Shown here: one piece after another, positions 1 to 6,266 of the stretch | Layout: every line of letters starts with the position of its first letter | How positions within the stretch are numbered: position 1 is the stretch's first letter | NCBI GenBank assembly: GCA_019243975.1 | Contig: JAFATL010000169.1 | Location: 1-8,214, forward strand | Source of the DNA: Actinomycetota bacterium | GTDB taxonomy: Bacteria; Actinomycetota; Acidimicrobiia; Acidimicrobiales; JAFATL01 | Direction: 5' to 3' | Length of the DNA: 8,214 bases | Program-made: the position numbers and the translations under genes | Notes under the pieces: model-generated | Databases searched by the model: none | Told to the model about the DNA's origin: nothing | What the model saw: only the letters and a program-made list of their open reading frames with translations

Positions 1-2
1 CG

Positions 3-1022
3 CTGGAGCAGGCGATCCTCGGCGACCAGGTGGGCTTCCACTCCTTCTGGACGGTCGAGCACCACTTCCTCGAGGAGTACTCGCACTGCTCCAACCCGGA
101 GATCCTCTACGGCGCCATCGCGGCGCGCACCCAGAACATCCGCATCGGTTACGGCGTGCGCCTGCTACCGCAGCCGTACAACCACCCCATCCGCACGGCC
201 GAGTCGGTGGCAGTGCTGGACCTGCTGTCGGACGGGCGCGTCGAATTCGGCACGGGCCGCTCGTCGACGCGCGCCGAGCTCGAGGGCTTCGACATCAACC
301 CGCACGAAACGCGGGAGATGTGGAGCGAGGCGCTCGAGCACATCGTCGGGGCGTGGACGAACGAGACGTACCAGGCCGACGGCAAGTACTGGCACATGGG
401 CGGCCCCCGCCGGGTGCAACCGAAGCCGCTGCAGCAACCGCACCCACCGATTTGGGGCGCGACGTCGAGCCCCGACGGCCACCGCGAGATCGGCCGTCAC
501 GGCATCGGCCTGTGCTCGTTCACCGTGGGCGTGCCGCCCGAGGACCTGGCCGGCCGCATCGCCCTCTATAGAGAAGGCCTGGCCGAGTGCAAGGAGCCGG
601 CGGGCAAGTTCGTCAATGACCAGGCCGCCACGTTCACCATGGTCCACTGCGAACCCGACAAGGAGTCGGCCTACGCCACCGCCGCCGACTCGTTCGTCTG
701 GTACGTGCGCCACGGCTCATGGCTCATCGCCAGCGTGGCCGAGCTGCTCGAGGGCAAGGAGCTTGGCTCCTACGAGTACGCCGCCGCGCCGCTCGAGCAC
801 CATCGCGCCGGGCACCTCGAGCACCTCAACTTCGACTTCCTGCACCAGAGCGGTTCGTGCATCGTCGGCGACCCCGACGAGTGCATCGAGACCGCCCGCC
901 GGTACGAGGCCGCCGGCTGCGACCTGCTGCTGTGCCTGGTCAACCCGTACGCCATCCCCCACGAGAAAGTCATGCAGAGCATCGAACTGCTCGGCACCAA
1001 GGTCATCCCACAGTTCTCTTGA
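3..1022 (+). CDS. LLM-class (luciferase-like) flavin-dependent oxidoreductase, 5' truncated by window edge
   Basis: The reading frame is open from the first complete codon, and 339 residues are visible before TGA. The N-terminus lies outside the window: the GTG at 30 falls inside the conserved helix and strand leading to the EHHF motif, so it is not a convincing start. The luciferase-like TIM-barrel family (bacterial luciferase and F420- or FMN-dependent monooxygenases and reductases) is recognised from WTVEHHFLEEYSHCSNPE near the start, then the ARTQNIRIGYGV strand, the NHPIRTAESVAVLDLLSDGRVEFGTGRS block and a PPIWGATSS segment. Roughly 20-40 residues, including the first beta strand, are probably missing. 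Family members are cytoplasmic and oxidise or reduce small organic substrates with reduced FMN or F420; the substrate here cannot be read from sequence. Its stop overlaps the TTG start of the following ABC transporter by 4 bases (TTGA), suggesting one operon. Family assignment is secure; cofactor and substrate are unknown. Confidence 0.92.
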   Translation: MEQAILGDQVGFHSFWTVEHHFLEEYSHCSNPEILYGAIAARTQNIRIGYGVRLLPQPYNHPIRTAESVAVLDLLSDGRVEFGTGRSSTRAELEGFDINPHETREMWSEALEHIVGAWTNETYQADGKYWHMGGPRRVQPKPLQQPHPPIWGATSSPDGHREIGRHGIGLCSFTVGVPPEDLAGRIALYREGLAECKEPAGKFVNDQAATFTMVHCEPDKESAYATAADSFVWYVRHGSWLIASVAELLEGKELGSYEYAAAPLEHHRAGHLEHLNFDFLHQSGSCIVGDPDECIETARRYEAAGCDLLLCLVNPYAIPHEKVMQSIELLGTKVIPQFS

Positions 1023-2818
1023 AGCGATTCCGGGGGTCGGCCGAGTGGCGGTTCTTCGGGGTGCTGCGGCGCGCCGACCGCCCGCTGGCCGCCACGTGGT
1101 GGAGCCTCACCGCGCTGCGGGGCCTGCTGCCGGCCGCGTTCACCCTCGCCGTCGGAGCGGTCGTCGGCGCCGTCCAGCACGACCACTCCCTGACCGGGCC
1201 GCTGGCCGCGGCGGGCGTCGTGTTCGTGGCCATGAACTCGCTCGGCCCCTTGCACGACGCCGTCGGTGCCAACCTGGGTGCCCGCGCCGGGGCATGGCTG
1301 TACGACTTGATGATGCGGGCGTGCGTGGCGCCGCCCGGTCTGATGCACCTGGAGGACTCGTCGCTCACCGACGAGCTGTCGATCGCGCGAGACTTCGACC
1401 TCGGCATCACCGGCCCGCCCCTGGTGACGTCGGTGCCGCACATCGGCAGCGGCTTCGCCGAGATCCTCTCGGGCGCGGCGCAGACCGCCGTGCTGGCGGC
1501 CTACAAGTGGTGGGCGGCGCTGCTCGTCGGCGGGGCGTGGGCGTCGACGCACGTGATCCTGCGCGAAAGCGCGCTGTGGAAGGCGTGGGCGTCGGAGGCG
1601 GTGATCGAAGAGCAGCGCCACGTGAACTACGCCTACCGCCTGGCGGTGGACGCGCCGGCCGCCAAGGAGATGCGGATGTTCGGCCTGGCCGGCTGGGCCG
1701 TCGCCCGCTTCCGCGAGAAGCGGCTGCGCATGACCGAGGCGCTCTTCAACGAGCGCAAGCTGCGCCAGCGCCCGCTGACGTGGAGCCTGATCCTGATCGT
1801 CGGGTCCAACGCGCTGGTGTTCTGGTCGCTGGCCCACAGCGCAGTGGCCGGCTCCATCGGGCTGGCATCGCTGGTCGTGTTCGCGCAGGCGGCGGTGGGG
1901 ACCAGCTCGCTCAGCTTCGGTGAGGTCGACTGGTGGTTCCGGCAGAGCGCGCAACCGATCCCGAAGGTGCTCGACCTGGCCGAGAAGATGGGGCCCGTCG
2001 GCGCCCTGTCGAGTGGCACCACCGACCCGGCCGGGCGGCCCGCCCACGACGTGTCGTTCGAAGGCGTGCGCTTCGCCTACGCGGCGTCGCCCGACCGGCC
2101 GGTCCTCGACGGGTTCGACCTGACCATCCCGGCCGGCCACTCGCTTGCCATCGTGGGCGAGAACGGCGCCGGCAAGACGACGCTGGCCAAGCTGCTGTGC
2201 CGCTTCTACGACCCGCAGGCCGGTTCGGTCCGCGTCGACGGCACCGACGTGCGCGAGTTCGACCTCGACGCCTGGCGATCGCGCGTCGCAGCCGTGTTCC
2301 AGGACTTCGTGCGTTACGAGCTGTCGCTGCGCGACAACGTCGCGCCTTCCGGCGCTCCCGACGACGCGGTGCGCCAGGCACTGACCCAAGCGCGGGCCGA
2401 CGACCTGGCCGAGCTCGACACGGTGCTGTCGCGCGCCTACGAGGGCGGCACCGATCTGTCGGGTGGCCAGTGGCAGCGCGTGGCGTTGGCGCGCGCGTTG
2501 TGCGCGGTGCAGTTGGGCGCCGGCGTGGTGATCCTCGACGAGCCGACCGCGCAGCTCGACGTGCGCGGGGAAGCCGAGATCTTCGACCGTATCCTGGAGG
2601 CGACGCGGGGCTGCACCACCATCCTGATCTCGCACCGCTTCTCGACCGTCCGCCACGCCGACCGCATCTGCGTGTTGGAAGCAGGGAAGGTGGTCGAGCT
2701 CGGTTCGCACGACGAGCTCATGAAGCTCAACGGCCGCTACCGCCGCATGTTCGAACTGCAGGCGTCGCGCTTCTGGGAAGAGCCGGCCGACGACGGGGCC
2801 GAGGTCGTTGGCGGGTAA
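1019..2818 (+). CDS. ABC transporter half-unit, permease plus ATPase fused (first of pair)
   Basis: This 599-residue protein has an N-terminal membrane domain and a C-terminal nucleotide-binding domain, the usual exporter half-transporter layout and length. Hydrophobic stretches lie near residues 23-53, 61-80, 146-180 and 255-296. The ATPase domain begins near 340 and carries Walker A GENGAGKTT (380-388), Q-loop FQDF (427-430), signature LSGGQ (480-484), Walker B ILDE (505-508, catalytic Glu508) and H-loop His539, so it looks fully active. The start chosen is TTG at 1019, which overlaps the previous stop by 4 bases; the open frame extends further upstream to 719, but that part is the shadow of the oxidoreductase gene and shows no transporter-like sequence. 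The Shine-Dalgarno match is poor, consistent with translational coupling. With the next gene it probably forms a heterodimeric inner-membrane exporter. Substrate is unknown; peptides, lipids or drugs are all possible for this superfamily. Confidence 0.93.
   Translation: MKRFRGSAEWRFFGVLRRADRPLAATWWSLTALRGLLPAAFTLAVGAVVGAVQHDHSLTGPLAAAGVVFVAMNSLGPLHDAVGANLGARAGAWLYDLMMRACVAPPGLMHLEDSSLTDELSIARDFDLGITGPPLVTSVPHIGSGFAEILSGAAQTAVLAAYKWWAALLVGGAWASTHVILRESALWKAWASEAVIEEQRHVNYAYRLAVDAPAAKEMRMFGLAGWAVARFREKRLRMTEALFNERKLRQRPLTWSLILIVGSNALVFWSLAHSAVAGSIGLASLVVFAQAAVGTSSLSFGEVDWWFRQSAQPIPKVLDLAEKMGPVGALSSGTTDPAGRPAHDVSFEGVRFAYAASPDRPVLDGFDLTIPAGHSLAIVGENGAGKTTLAKLLCRFYDPQAGSVRVDGTDVREFDLDAWRSRVAAVFQDFVRYELSLRDNVAPSGAPDDAVRQALTQARADDLAELDTVLSRAYEGGTDLSGGQWQRVALARALCAVQLGAGVVILDEPTAQLDVRGEAEIFDRILEATRGCTTILISHRFSTVRHADRICVLEAGKVVELGSHDELMKLNGRYRRMFELQASRFWEEPADDGAEVVGG
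2156..2186 (+). repeat. 31-base direct repeat, copy 1 (Walker A of first ABC gene)
   Basis: This stretch encoding the Walker A loop is identical base for base to 3966-3996 in the second ABC gene, at an offset of 1810. The similarity continues with a few mismatches on both sides (about 2148 to 2220). The identity reflects paralogous ATPase domains under strong amino-acid constraint plus shared high-GC codon choice, possibly helped by gene conversion; it is not a mobile repeat. Confidence 0.85.
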
Positions 2819-4625
2819 CCCGCGCGGCAAGCCCCGGCAGTCGGGTGACGGCGATCTCCCCGGCACGTGGACGTCGCTGCGCCACGCCATCCGGTTGGCG
2901 TACCGGGCCGAACCCAAGCTGCTCGTGCTGTCGTTCGTGTTGGTGTCAGGCTCGTGGGTACCCGACGCGTTGATCGCCCTGTGGCTCAAGCTGCTGGCCG
3001 ACGGCGTGCTCCACCACCGGCCCGGATCGATCCGCGTCGCTGCCATCGGCATGGCGTCGTCGGCCGCATTGGCGTGGGTGATGCGCACGGTCGGCGGCCG
3101 GCTCGAGCTGCTGTTCCGCGAGCGGGCCACCATTGCTCTTGAAGCCCACGTCGCCGAGCTGCAGGCGACGGTTGCGAGCATCGAGCACCACGAGCGGCCC
3201 GAGTACCTCGACCGCCTCCAGCTGCTGCGCGACCAGGTGTTCCTCCTCAATCACCTGTACCCGGCGGCCATGAGCACGTTCGGCTCGCTGATCCGGCTCG
3301 TCATCACCGTCGGGTTGCTGATGTCGGTGCATCCGGCCCTCATCGTTTTGGCCGCCTTCGCGGTGCCGTCCGTCGTGATCTCGACGTGGCGGGCGGGCGT
3401 CGAGCGCAAAGCAGAAGAGGGCGCGGCGCCGTTCAGCCGCCTCACCCGCCACTTCTACGACGTGGGCACGCTGGCCGGCCCGGGCAAGGAGGTGCGGGTC
3501 AGCGGCGTCGGCGACCTGCTCGTGCACAAGCGGCGGGCCGCCTGGGACGACTGGTTCCACCCGGTGGCCAGCGCCCGGTGGACGAGCGCCGCCTTCCACA
3601 CTGCAGCGTGGACGCTTTTCGGCCTCGCCTACGTCGGGGCGGTGGTGTTCGTGGCGTCGGCGGAACACGCGTCGGCCGGCACCGTGCTCCTCGTGCTGGC
3701 GGCCGGCGGCAACCTGTCGCGTTACCTCGGCGTGACCGTGGCCCAAGCCGACTTCTTGCGCTGGACCATCGACGCGGCGAGCCGGCTGGTGTGGTTGGAG
3801 GACTACGCGGCCCGCCACGGTGACACCGCCGATCGCGCGGTGCCCGACCACATCGAGCGGGGCATCCGCCTCGACCACGTGTCGTTCACCTACCCGGGCA
3901 CGGAGAAGGTGGTGCTCGACGACGTCGACCTCGAACTGCCCGCGGGTTCGGTGGTCGCCATCGTCGGCGAGAACGGCGCCGGCAAGACGACGCTGGTGAA
4001 GTTGCTGTGCCGGTTCTACGAACCCACCAGCGGCACCATCTCGGTGGACGACACCGACCTGGCGCGTGTCCCTGCCAGCCAGTGGCGCGACCGGCTGGCC
4101 GGCGCGTTCCAGGACTTCTGCGGCTTCGAGCTGCTGGCCCGCCACACCATCGGCCTGGGCGATCTCGAGCGCATCGACGAGGCGCTCGCCCTCGACACAG
4201 CCGTTGCGCGCGGGGGCGCGGAGGACGTGATCACCCGCCTCGCGCGCGGGCTCGACACCCAGCTCGGTCCGACCTGGCACGAAGGCGTCGACCTGTCGTT
4301 CGGCCAGTGGCAGAAGCTCTCGCTGGCGCGGGGCTTCATGCGCGACCGGCCACTCCTCGTGGTGCTCGATGAGCCAACGGCCGCGCTGGACGCGGAGACG
4401 GAACACGCCCTGTTCGACCGATTTGCCGCATCTTCCCGAGCAGCCAACCGGGACGGACGCATCACCGTGCTGGTGTCGCACCGCTTTTCCACCGTGCGCA
4501 TGGCCGACCTGATCGTTGTCCTCGACGGCGCACGGGTGGTGCAAGCCGGCTCGCACGAGGCGTTGATGGCCGCCGGCGGTCTCTACAGCGAGCTCTACGG
4601 AATCCAAGCACGCGCCTACCGCTAG
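2808..4625 (+). CDS. ABC transporter half-unit, permease plus ATPase fused (second of pair)
   Basis: This 605-residue protein has the same membrane-plus-ATPase architecture as its upstream neighbour. Hydrophobic segments lie near residues 38-60, 76-95, 158-190 and 261-305. The ATPase domain has Walker A GENGAGKTT (387-395), Q-loop FQDF (434-437), a variant signature LSFGQ (496-500, Phe498 where Gly is usual), Walker B VLDE (519-522, catalytic Glu522) and H-loop His558. The TTG start at 2808 overlaps the preceding gene by 11 bases and has a purine-rich GAGGT just upstream (2801-2805) at short spacing; TTG 2895 is an in-frame alternative that would remove part of the N-terminal region ahead of the first membrane segment. 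The overlap and shared domain plan support a heterodimer with the previous gene product. The variant signature gives slight asymmetry, but both catalytic glutamates and histidines are present. Export of an unidentified substrate is the likely role. Confidence 0.92.
   Translation: MAGNPRGKPRQSGDGDLPGTWTSLRHAIRLAYRAEPKLLVLSFVLVSGSWVPDALIALWLKLLADGVLHHRPGSIRVAAIGMASSAALAWVMRTVGGRLELLFRERATIALEAHVAELQATVASIEHHERPEYLDRLQLLRDQVFLLNHLYPAAMSTFGSLIRLVITVGLLMSVHPALIVLAAFAVPSVVISTWRAGVERKAEEGAAPFSRLTRHFYDVGTLAGPGKEVRVSGVGDLLVHKRRAAWDDWFHPVASARWTSAAFHTAAWTLFGLAYVGAVVFVASAEHASAGTVLLVLAAGGNLSRYLGVTVAQADFLRWTIDAASRLVWLEDYAARHGDTADRAVPDHIERGIRLDHVSFTYPGTEKVVLDDVDLELPAGSVVAIVGENGAGKTTLVKLLCRFYEPTSGTISVDDTDLARVPASQWRDRLAGAFQDFCGFELLARHTIGLGDLERIDEALALDTAVARGGAEDVITRLARGLDTQLGPTWHEGVDLSFGQWQKLSLARGFMRDRPLLVVLDEPTAALDAETEHALFDRFAASSRAANRDGRITVLVSHRFSTVRMADLIVVLDGARVVQAGSHEALMAAGGLYSELYGIQARAYR
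3966..3996 (+). repeat. 31-base direct repeat, copy 2 (Walker A of second ABC gene)
   Basis: Exact match to 2156-2186; the two are separated by 1810 bases and lie in the same codon register, so both translate to the same residues. It is a potential site for homologous recombination that would fuse the two half-transporters in frame and delete the intervening segment, though 31 bases is short for efficient recombination. Confidence 0.85.
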
Positions 4626-4632
4626 CTCTCAT

Positions 4633-4645
4633 GTGTCCGTACACT
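4633..4645 (+). promoter_or_regulatory. Possible promoter -10 element and small dyad upstream of the zinc-ribbon response regulator
   Basis: In the 52-base gap after the ABC pair, TACACT (4640-4645) resembles an actinobacterial -10 hexamer and sits 32 bases before the chosen ATG. It overlaps a short inverted repeat, GTGT-CCGT-ACAC (4633-4644), which could be a regulator half-site pair. No good -35 element is seen at normal spacing, so this is a weak proposal. If real, the response regulator is transcribed independently of the ABC operon. Confidence 0.25.
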
Positions 4646-4666
4646 CGTGGTGGGGCGTGCGGCTCA

Positions 4667-4673
4667 GGGGAGG
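4667..4673 (+). promoter_or_regulatory. Strong ribosome binding site deciding the ATG 4678 start
   Basis: GGGGAGG lies 4 bases ahead of ATG 4678, a little close but one of the strongest Shine-Dalgarno matches in the window. The longer in-frame alternative, GTG 4633, has no purine-rich sequence before it, and its 15 extra residues do not look like part of the zinc ribbon. The later start is therefore preferred. Confidence 0.65.
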
Positions 4674-4677
4674 CAGG

Positions 4678-5217
4678 ATGACGTTCTTCACCGACACCAA
4701 GGCGGCCATCGGGCCGCGCATCCGGTGTCCGGGCTGCGGCGCGTTGGTGTCACTGTCCATGGCGGCCGGCCCCGACGGGCATCGCTCGCTGACGTGTTCG
4801 CGATGCGGCGCAGTCGTACTGCCGATCGCGACGAACGCGGATGGCGAGCGCCAGCCGTGGCGCGTGCTCGTCGTAGACGACGAGCCCGACATCCGCCTGC
4901 TGATCCGCCTGCTGCTGCGTGGCGACAAGCGCTTCACGGTGGTGGCCGAAGCGGCCGACGGCGAGAGCGCAGTGCAGATGGCAACCGAGCACCAACCCGA
5001 CTTCGTGCTGCTCGACATCGCCATGCCCGGCAAGAACGGGTGGGCGGCCATCCCCCGCATCCGCCAGTCGGTACCCGGGTGCCGCGTGGTGATGTGCTCG
5101 GCCACGTCGCCGAGTGACCACAAGCAGCACCTGGCCGACGCCGACGCCTACGTCGAGAAGCTCGACATCCGCGAGCAGATCCCCGACGTTCTCGTCGCCC
5201 TCGGCGCCGCCAGCTGA
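4678..5217 (+). CDS. Single-domain response regulator with N-terminal zinc ribbon
   Basis: The 179-residue product begins with a zinc-ribbon-like module: Cys17-x2-Cys20 and Cys40-x2-Cys43, each knuckle followed by Gly-Ala. A short linker leads into a CheY-like receiver domain from about residue 61 to the end. All receiver landmarks are present: acidic pair Asp67-Asp68, phosphoacceptor Asp113 in VLLDIAMPGKNGW, the Ser141-Ala142 switch position and conserved Lys161 in YVEK. There is no C-terminal DNA-binding or enzymatic output domain; the protein ends soon after the last receiver helix. No histidine kinase is in the window. Receiver proteins are phosphorylated by sensor kinases in two-component signalling; here the zinc ribbon may itself bind protein or nucleic acid, or may only stabilise the fold. 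It follows the ABC pair by 52 bases on the same strand. Fold is secure; its kinase and target are unknown. Confidence 0.88.
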   Translation: MTFFTDTKAAIGPRIRCPGCGALVSLSMAAGPDGHRSLTCSRCGAVVLPIATNADGERQPWRVLVVDDEPDIRLLIRLLLRGDKRFTVVAEAADGESAVQMATEHQPDFVLLDIAMPGKNGWAAIPRIRQSVPGCRVVMCSATSPSDHKQHLADADAYVEKLDIREQIPDVLVALGAAS

Positions 5218-5234
5218 AGCTCAGTCCTTCAGTT
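5212..5234. terminator. Possible bidirectional hairpin across the two convergent stop codons
   Basis: CTGAAG (5214-5219) and CTTCAG (5227-5232) form a 6-bp stem with a 7-base loop, extendable by a G-T wobble and an A-T pair to 5212-5234. It spans both stop codons of genes only 3 bases apart. There is no T tract on either side, so intrinsic termination would be weak at best; the symmetry may be accidental. Confidence 0.25.
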
Positions 5235-5538
5235 CGACGATCACCTCGACGTACGGCTCGTCGCCCACGTTGATGGCGGTCTCGACGCCGCCCCGCTCGA
5301 CGAACACGGCCATACCGGGGATCACGTCGGCCGCCAGGTAGTCCTTGTACGGGCCGCCGGTGTCGGGCTCCGGTTGGACGGCGATGCGGTCGCCGCTGAC
5401 GAGCACGAGGATGTGGTCGAGGTCGTGCCGGTGCACGTCGCTCTTCTCCCCGGGCGCCAGCTTCAACTCCCAGATGCGCACGCGGTCGTTCTCGAACACG
5501 ACCTTGGTGCCGACGCCGCCGAGTGTGCGTTCGGTCAT
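5221..5538 (-). CDS. Small single-domain cupin protein
   Basis: This 105-residue protein is one conserved beta-barrel cupin domain with nothing added. Cupin motif 1 is visible as GEKSDVHRHDLDHILVLVSG (residues 30-49), with His36, His38 and probably His42 or Asp41 as metal ligands. Motif 2 appears around IPGMAVFVERGGVETAINVG (73-92), where the usual third histidine position seems to be Glu86. The ATG at 5538 has an AGGAG about 10 bases upstream. It lies 16 bases downstream of the TetR-family gene on the same strand, so the two are probably co-transcribed. Small cupins can be metal-dependent oxygenases, isomerases or ligand-binding proteins; nothing here fixes which. Given the neighbouring ligase and oxidoreductase, a minor enzymatic or sensing role in the same metabolic module is a reasonable guess only. 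The gene converges with the response regulator. Confidence 0.88.
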   Translation of the reverse strand: MTERTLGGVGTKVVFENDRVRIWELKLAPGEKSDVHRHDLDHILVLVSGDRIAVQPEPDTGGPYKDYLAADVIPGMAVFVERGGVETAINVGDEPYVEVIVELKD

Positions 5539-5554
5539 GCCGGCCTCGCTCCTC

Positions 5555-6184
5555 TCACGGTGCCTCGATGGCGCCGAGGCAGAACTTCACCAGGTGGTCG
5601 ACCTCGACCGGCGCCGGCTTGGAGCCGTGCGCCAGATGGCGGTGCAACACGCCGAAGGCCGCCTCGTACACGACGCGAGCGTCCCGAGCGGCGGGACGCG
5701 TCGGTGACACGTGTTTGATGGCATCAGCGAGCAGCGCGACGAGCAGGTCGACCGAGGCCTGCTGCTCGTCGGGGAACTGCTCGGCCAGCCGGTCCTGGTT
5801 GGCCAGCCACGGACGGGTGCGAGCGGCCGCGTCGGCCTGCCCGGCCTGGGCCAGCACGCCTTCGATCCACGCCTTGACCCGACCGGCGGGCGTGTTCGCC
5901 TTGTCCATGCGGTGCTCGAGGTAGCCGACGAGTTGGCGGCGGCCATCGTCGAGCAGCAGGAGCAGGAGCTCGTCCTTCGAGCGGAAGTGCTTGTAGAAGG
6001 CCTGCGTCGACAGGCCCGACTCCCGCAGGATGTCGCGCAACGGCGGGTCGAAGCTCCCGCTCTTGGCGATGACGCGGTGCGTCGCGTCGACGATGCGCTC
6101 GATCTCCTTGACGTAGGTCGCCTGGCGGTCGGCGATCGACCGCTCGGCCGCCCGCCGGGCCAAGCTCTCGGCCAGGTCACTCAC
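5555..6184 (-). CDS. TetR/AcrR-family transcriptional regulator
   Basis: The 209-residue protein has a TetR-type N-terminal DNA-binding domain: a first helix around ATYVKEIERIVDATHRVI (22-39), then the helix-turn-helix in LRDILRESGLSTQAFYKHFRSKDEL (49-73), with the characteristic FYKHF-x-SKDEL ending. The remaining alpha-helical part is the ligand-binding and dimerisation domain, which is too variable to predict an inducer. The GTG start at 6184 is preceded on its strand by a modest GTGGA at about 6 bases spacing. A 44-bp palindrome begins about 14 bases upstream of the start and lies between this gene and the divergent ligase, the classic position for a local repressor that controls itself and its neighbour. 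It probably forms an operon with the cupin gene. Repression of the ligase and oxidoreductase, relieved by an acyl-CoA or related ligand, is inferred from context alone. Confidence 0.93.
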   Translation of the reverse strand: MSDLAESLARRAAERSIADRQATYVKEIERIVDATHRVIAKSGSFDPPLRDILRESGLSTQAFYKHFRSKDELLLLLLDDGRRQLVGYLEHRMDKANTPAGRVKAWIEGVLAQAGQADAAARTRPWLANQDRLAEQFPDEQQASVDLLVALLADAIKHVSPTRPAARDARVVYEAAFGVLHRHLAHGSKPAPVEVDHLVKFCLGAIEAP

Positions 6185-6198
6185 AGCGCATCCACGAG

Positions 6199-6242
6199 CT
6201 GACAGGCGAAACGGGCCCTATAGGTCCCGTTTCGCCTGTCAG
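6199..6242. promoter_or_regulatory. 44-bp near-perfect palindrome, candidate TetR operator in the divergent intergenic region
   Basis: The left arm starts CTGACAGGCGAAACGGG (6199-6215) and is mirrored by the right arm ending at 6242. The centre is CCTATAGG (6217-6224). Twenty-one of 22 base pairs match; the single mismatch pairs C6216 with T6225. Allowing one G-T at 6198/6243, the symmetry extends to 6195-6246. It sits in the 82 bases between two divergent starts (GTG 6184 and TTG 6267). TetR-family dimers typically bind palindromes of about 15-30 bp, so this could hold two dimers or a nested site. Because the flanking genes diverge, a transcription terminator is unlikely here. Binding by the adjacent TetR protein is inference. 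Confidence 0.75.
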
Positions 6243-6266
6243 TTCGGTGAGGGGATCGACAGAACA

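Noticed and set aside
719..1018. Upstream extension of the first ABC gene to a start at 719
   Set aside because: The extra 100 residues are an out-of-frame reading of the oxidoreductase gene; transporter-like sequence begins at the TTG at 1019.
616..1923. Plus-strand open frame of 435 codons across the oxidoreductase and ABC boundary
   Set aside because: Out of frame with both recognised genes; Arg/Ala/Pro-rich with no domain.
770..3250. Very long minus-strand open frame (826 codons) opposite the oxidoreductase and ABC genes
   Set aside because: It is antisense to well-recognised coding sequence, the translation is rich in Arg, His, Gly and Ala with no domain, and such shadows are expected in high-GC DNA where stop codons are rare.
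2156..3996. The 31-base repeat as evidence of a mobile element or recent duplication
   Set aside because: Both copies are in-register Walker A coding sequence, while the membrane domains of the two proteins are clearly diverged; strong constraint on the ATP-binding loop explains the identity.
2946..4607. Long minus-strand open frame (553 codons) opposite the second ABC gene
   Set aside because: Low-complexity antisense translation with no recognisable motif; the plus-strand frame has all ABC motifs in order.
4633..4677. Longer N-terminus of the response regulator from GTG 4633
   Set aside because: No Shine-Dalgarno before GTG 4633, while GGGGAGG precedes ATG 4678; the added residues are not part of the zinc ribbon.
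6199..6242. Palindrome as a transcription terminator or transposon end
   Set aside because: Flanking genes diverge, so no transcript needs to end here; there is no T tract, no transposase gene and no target-site duplication.
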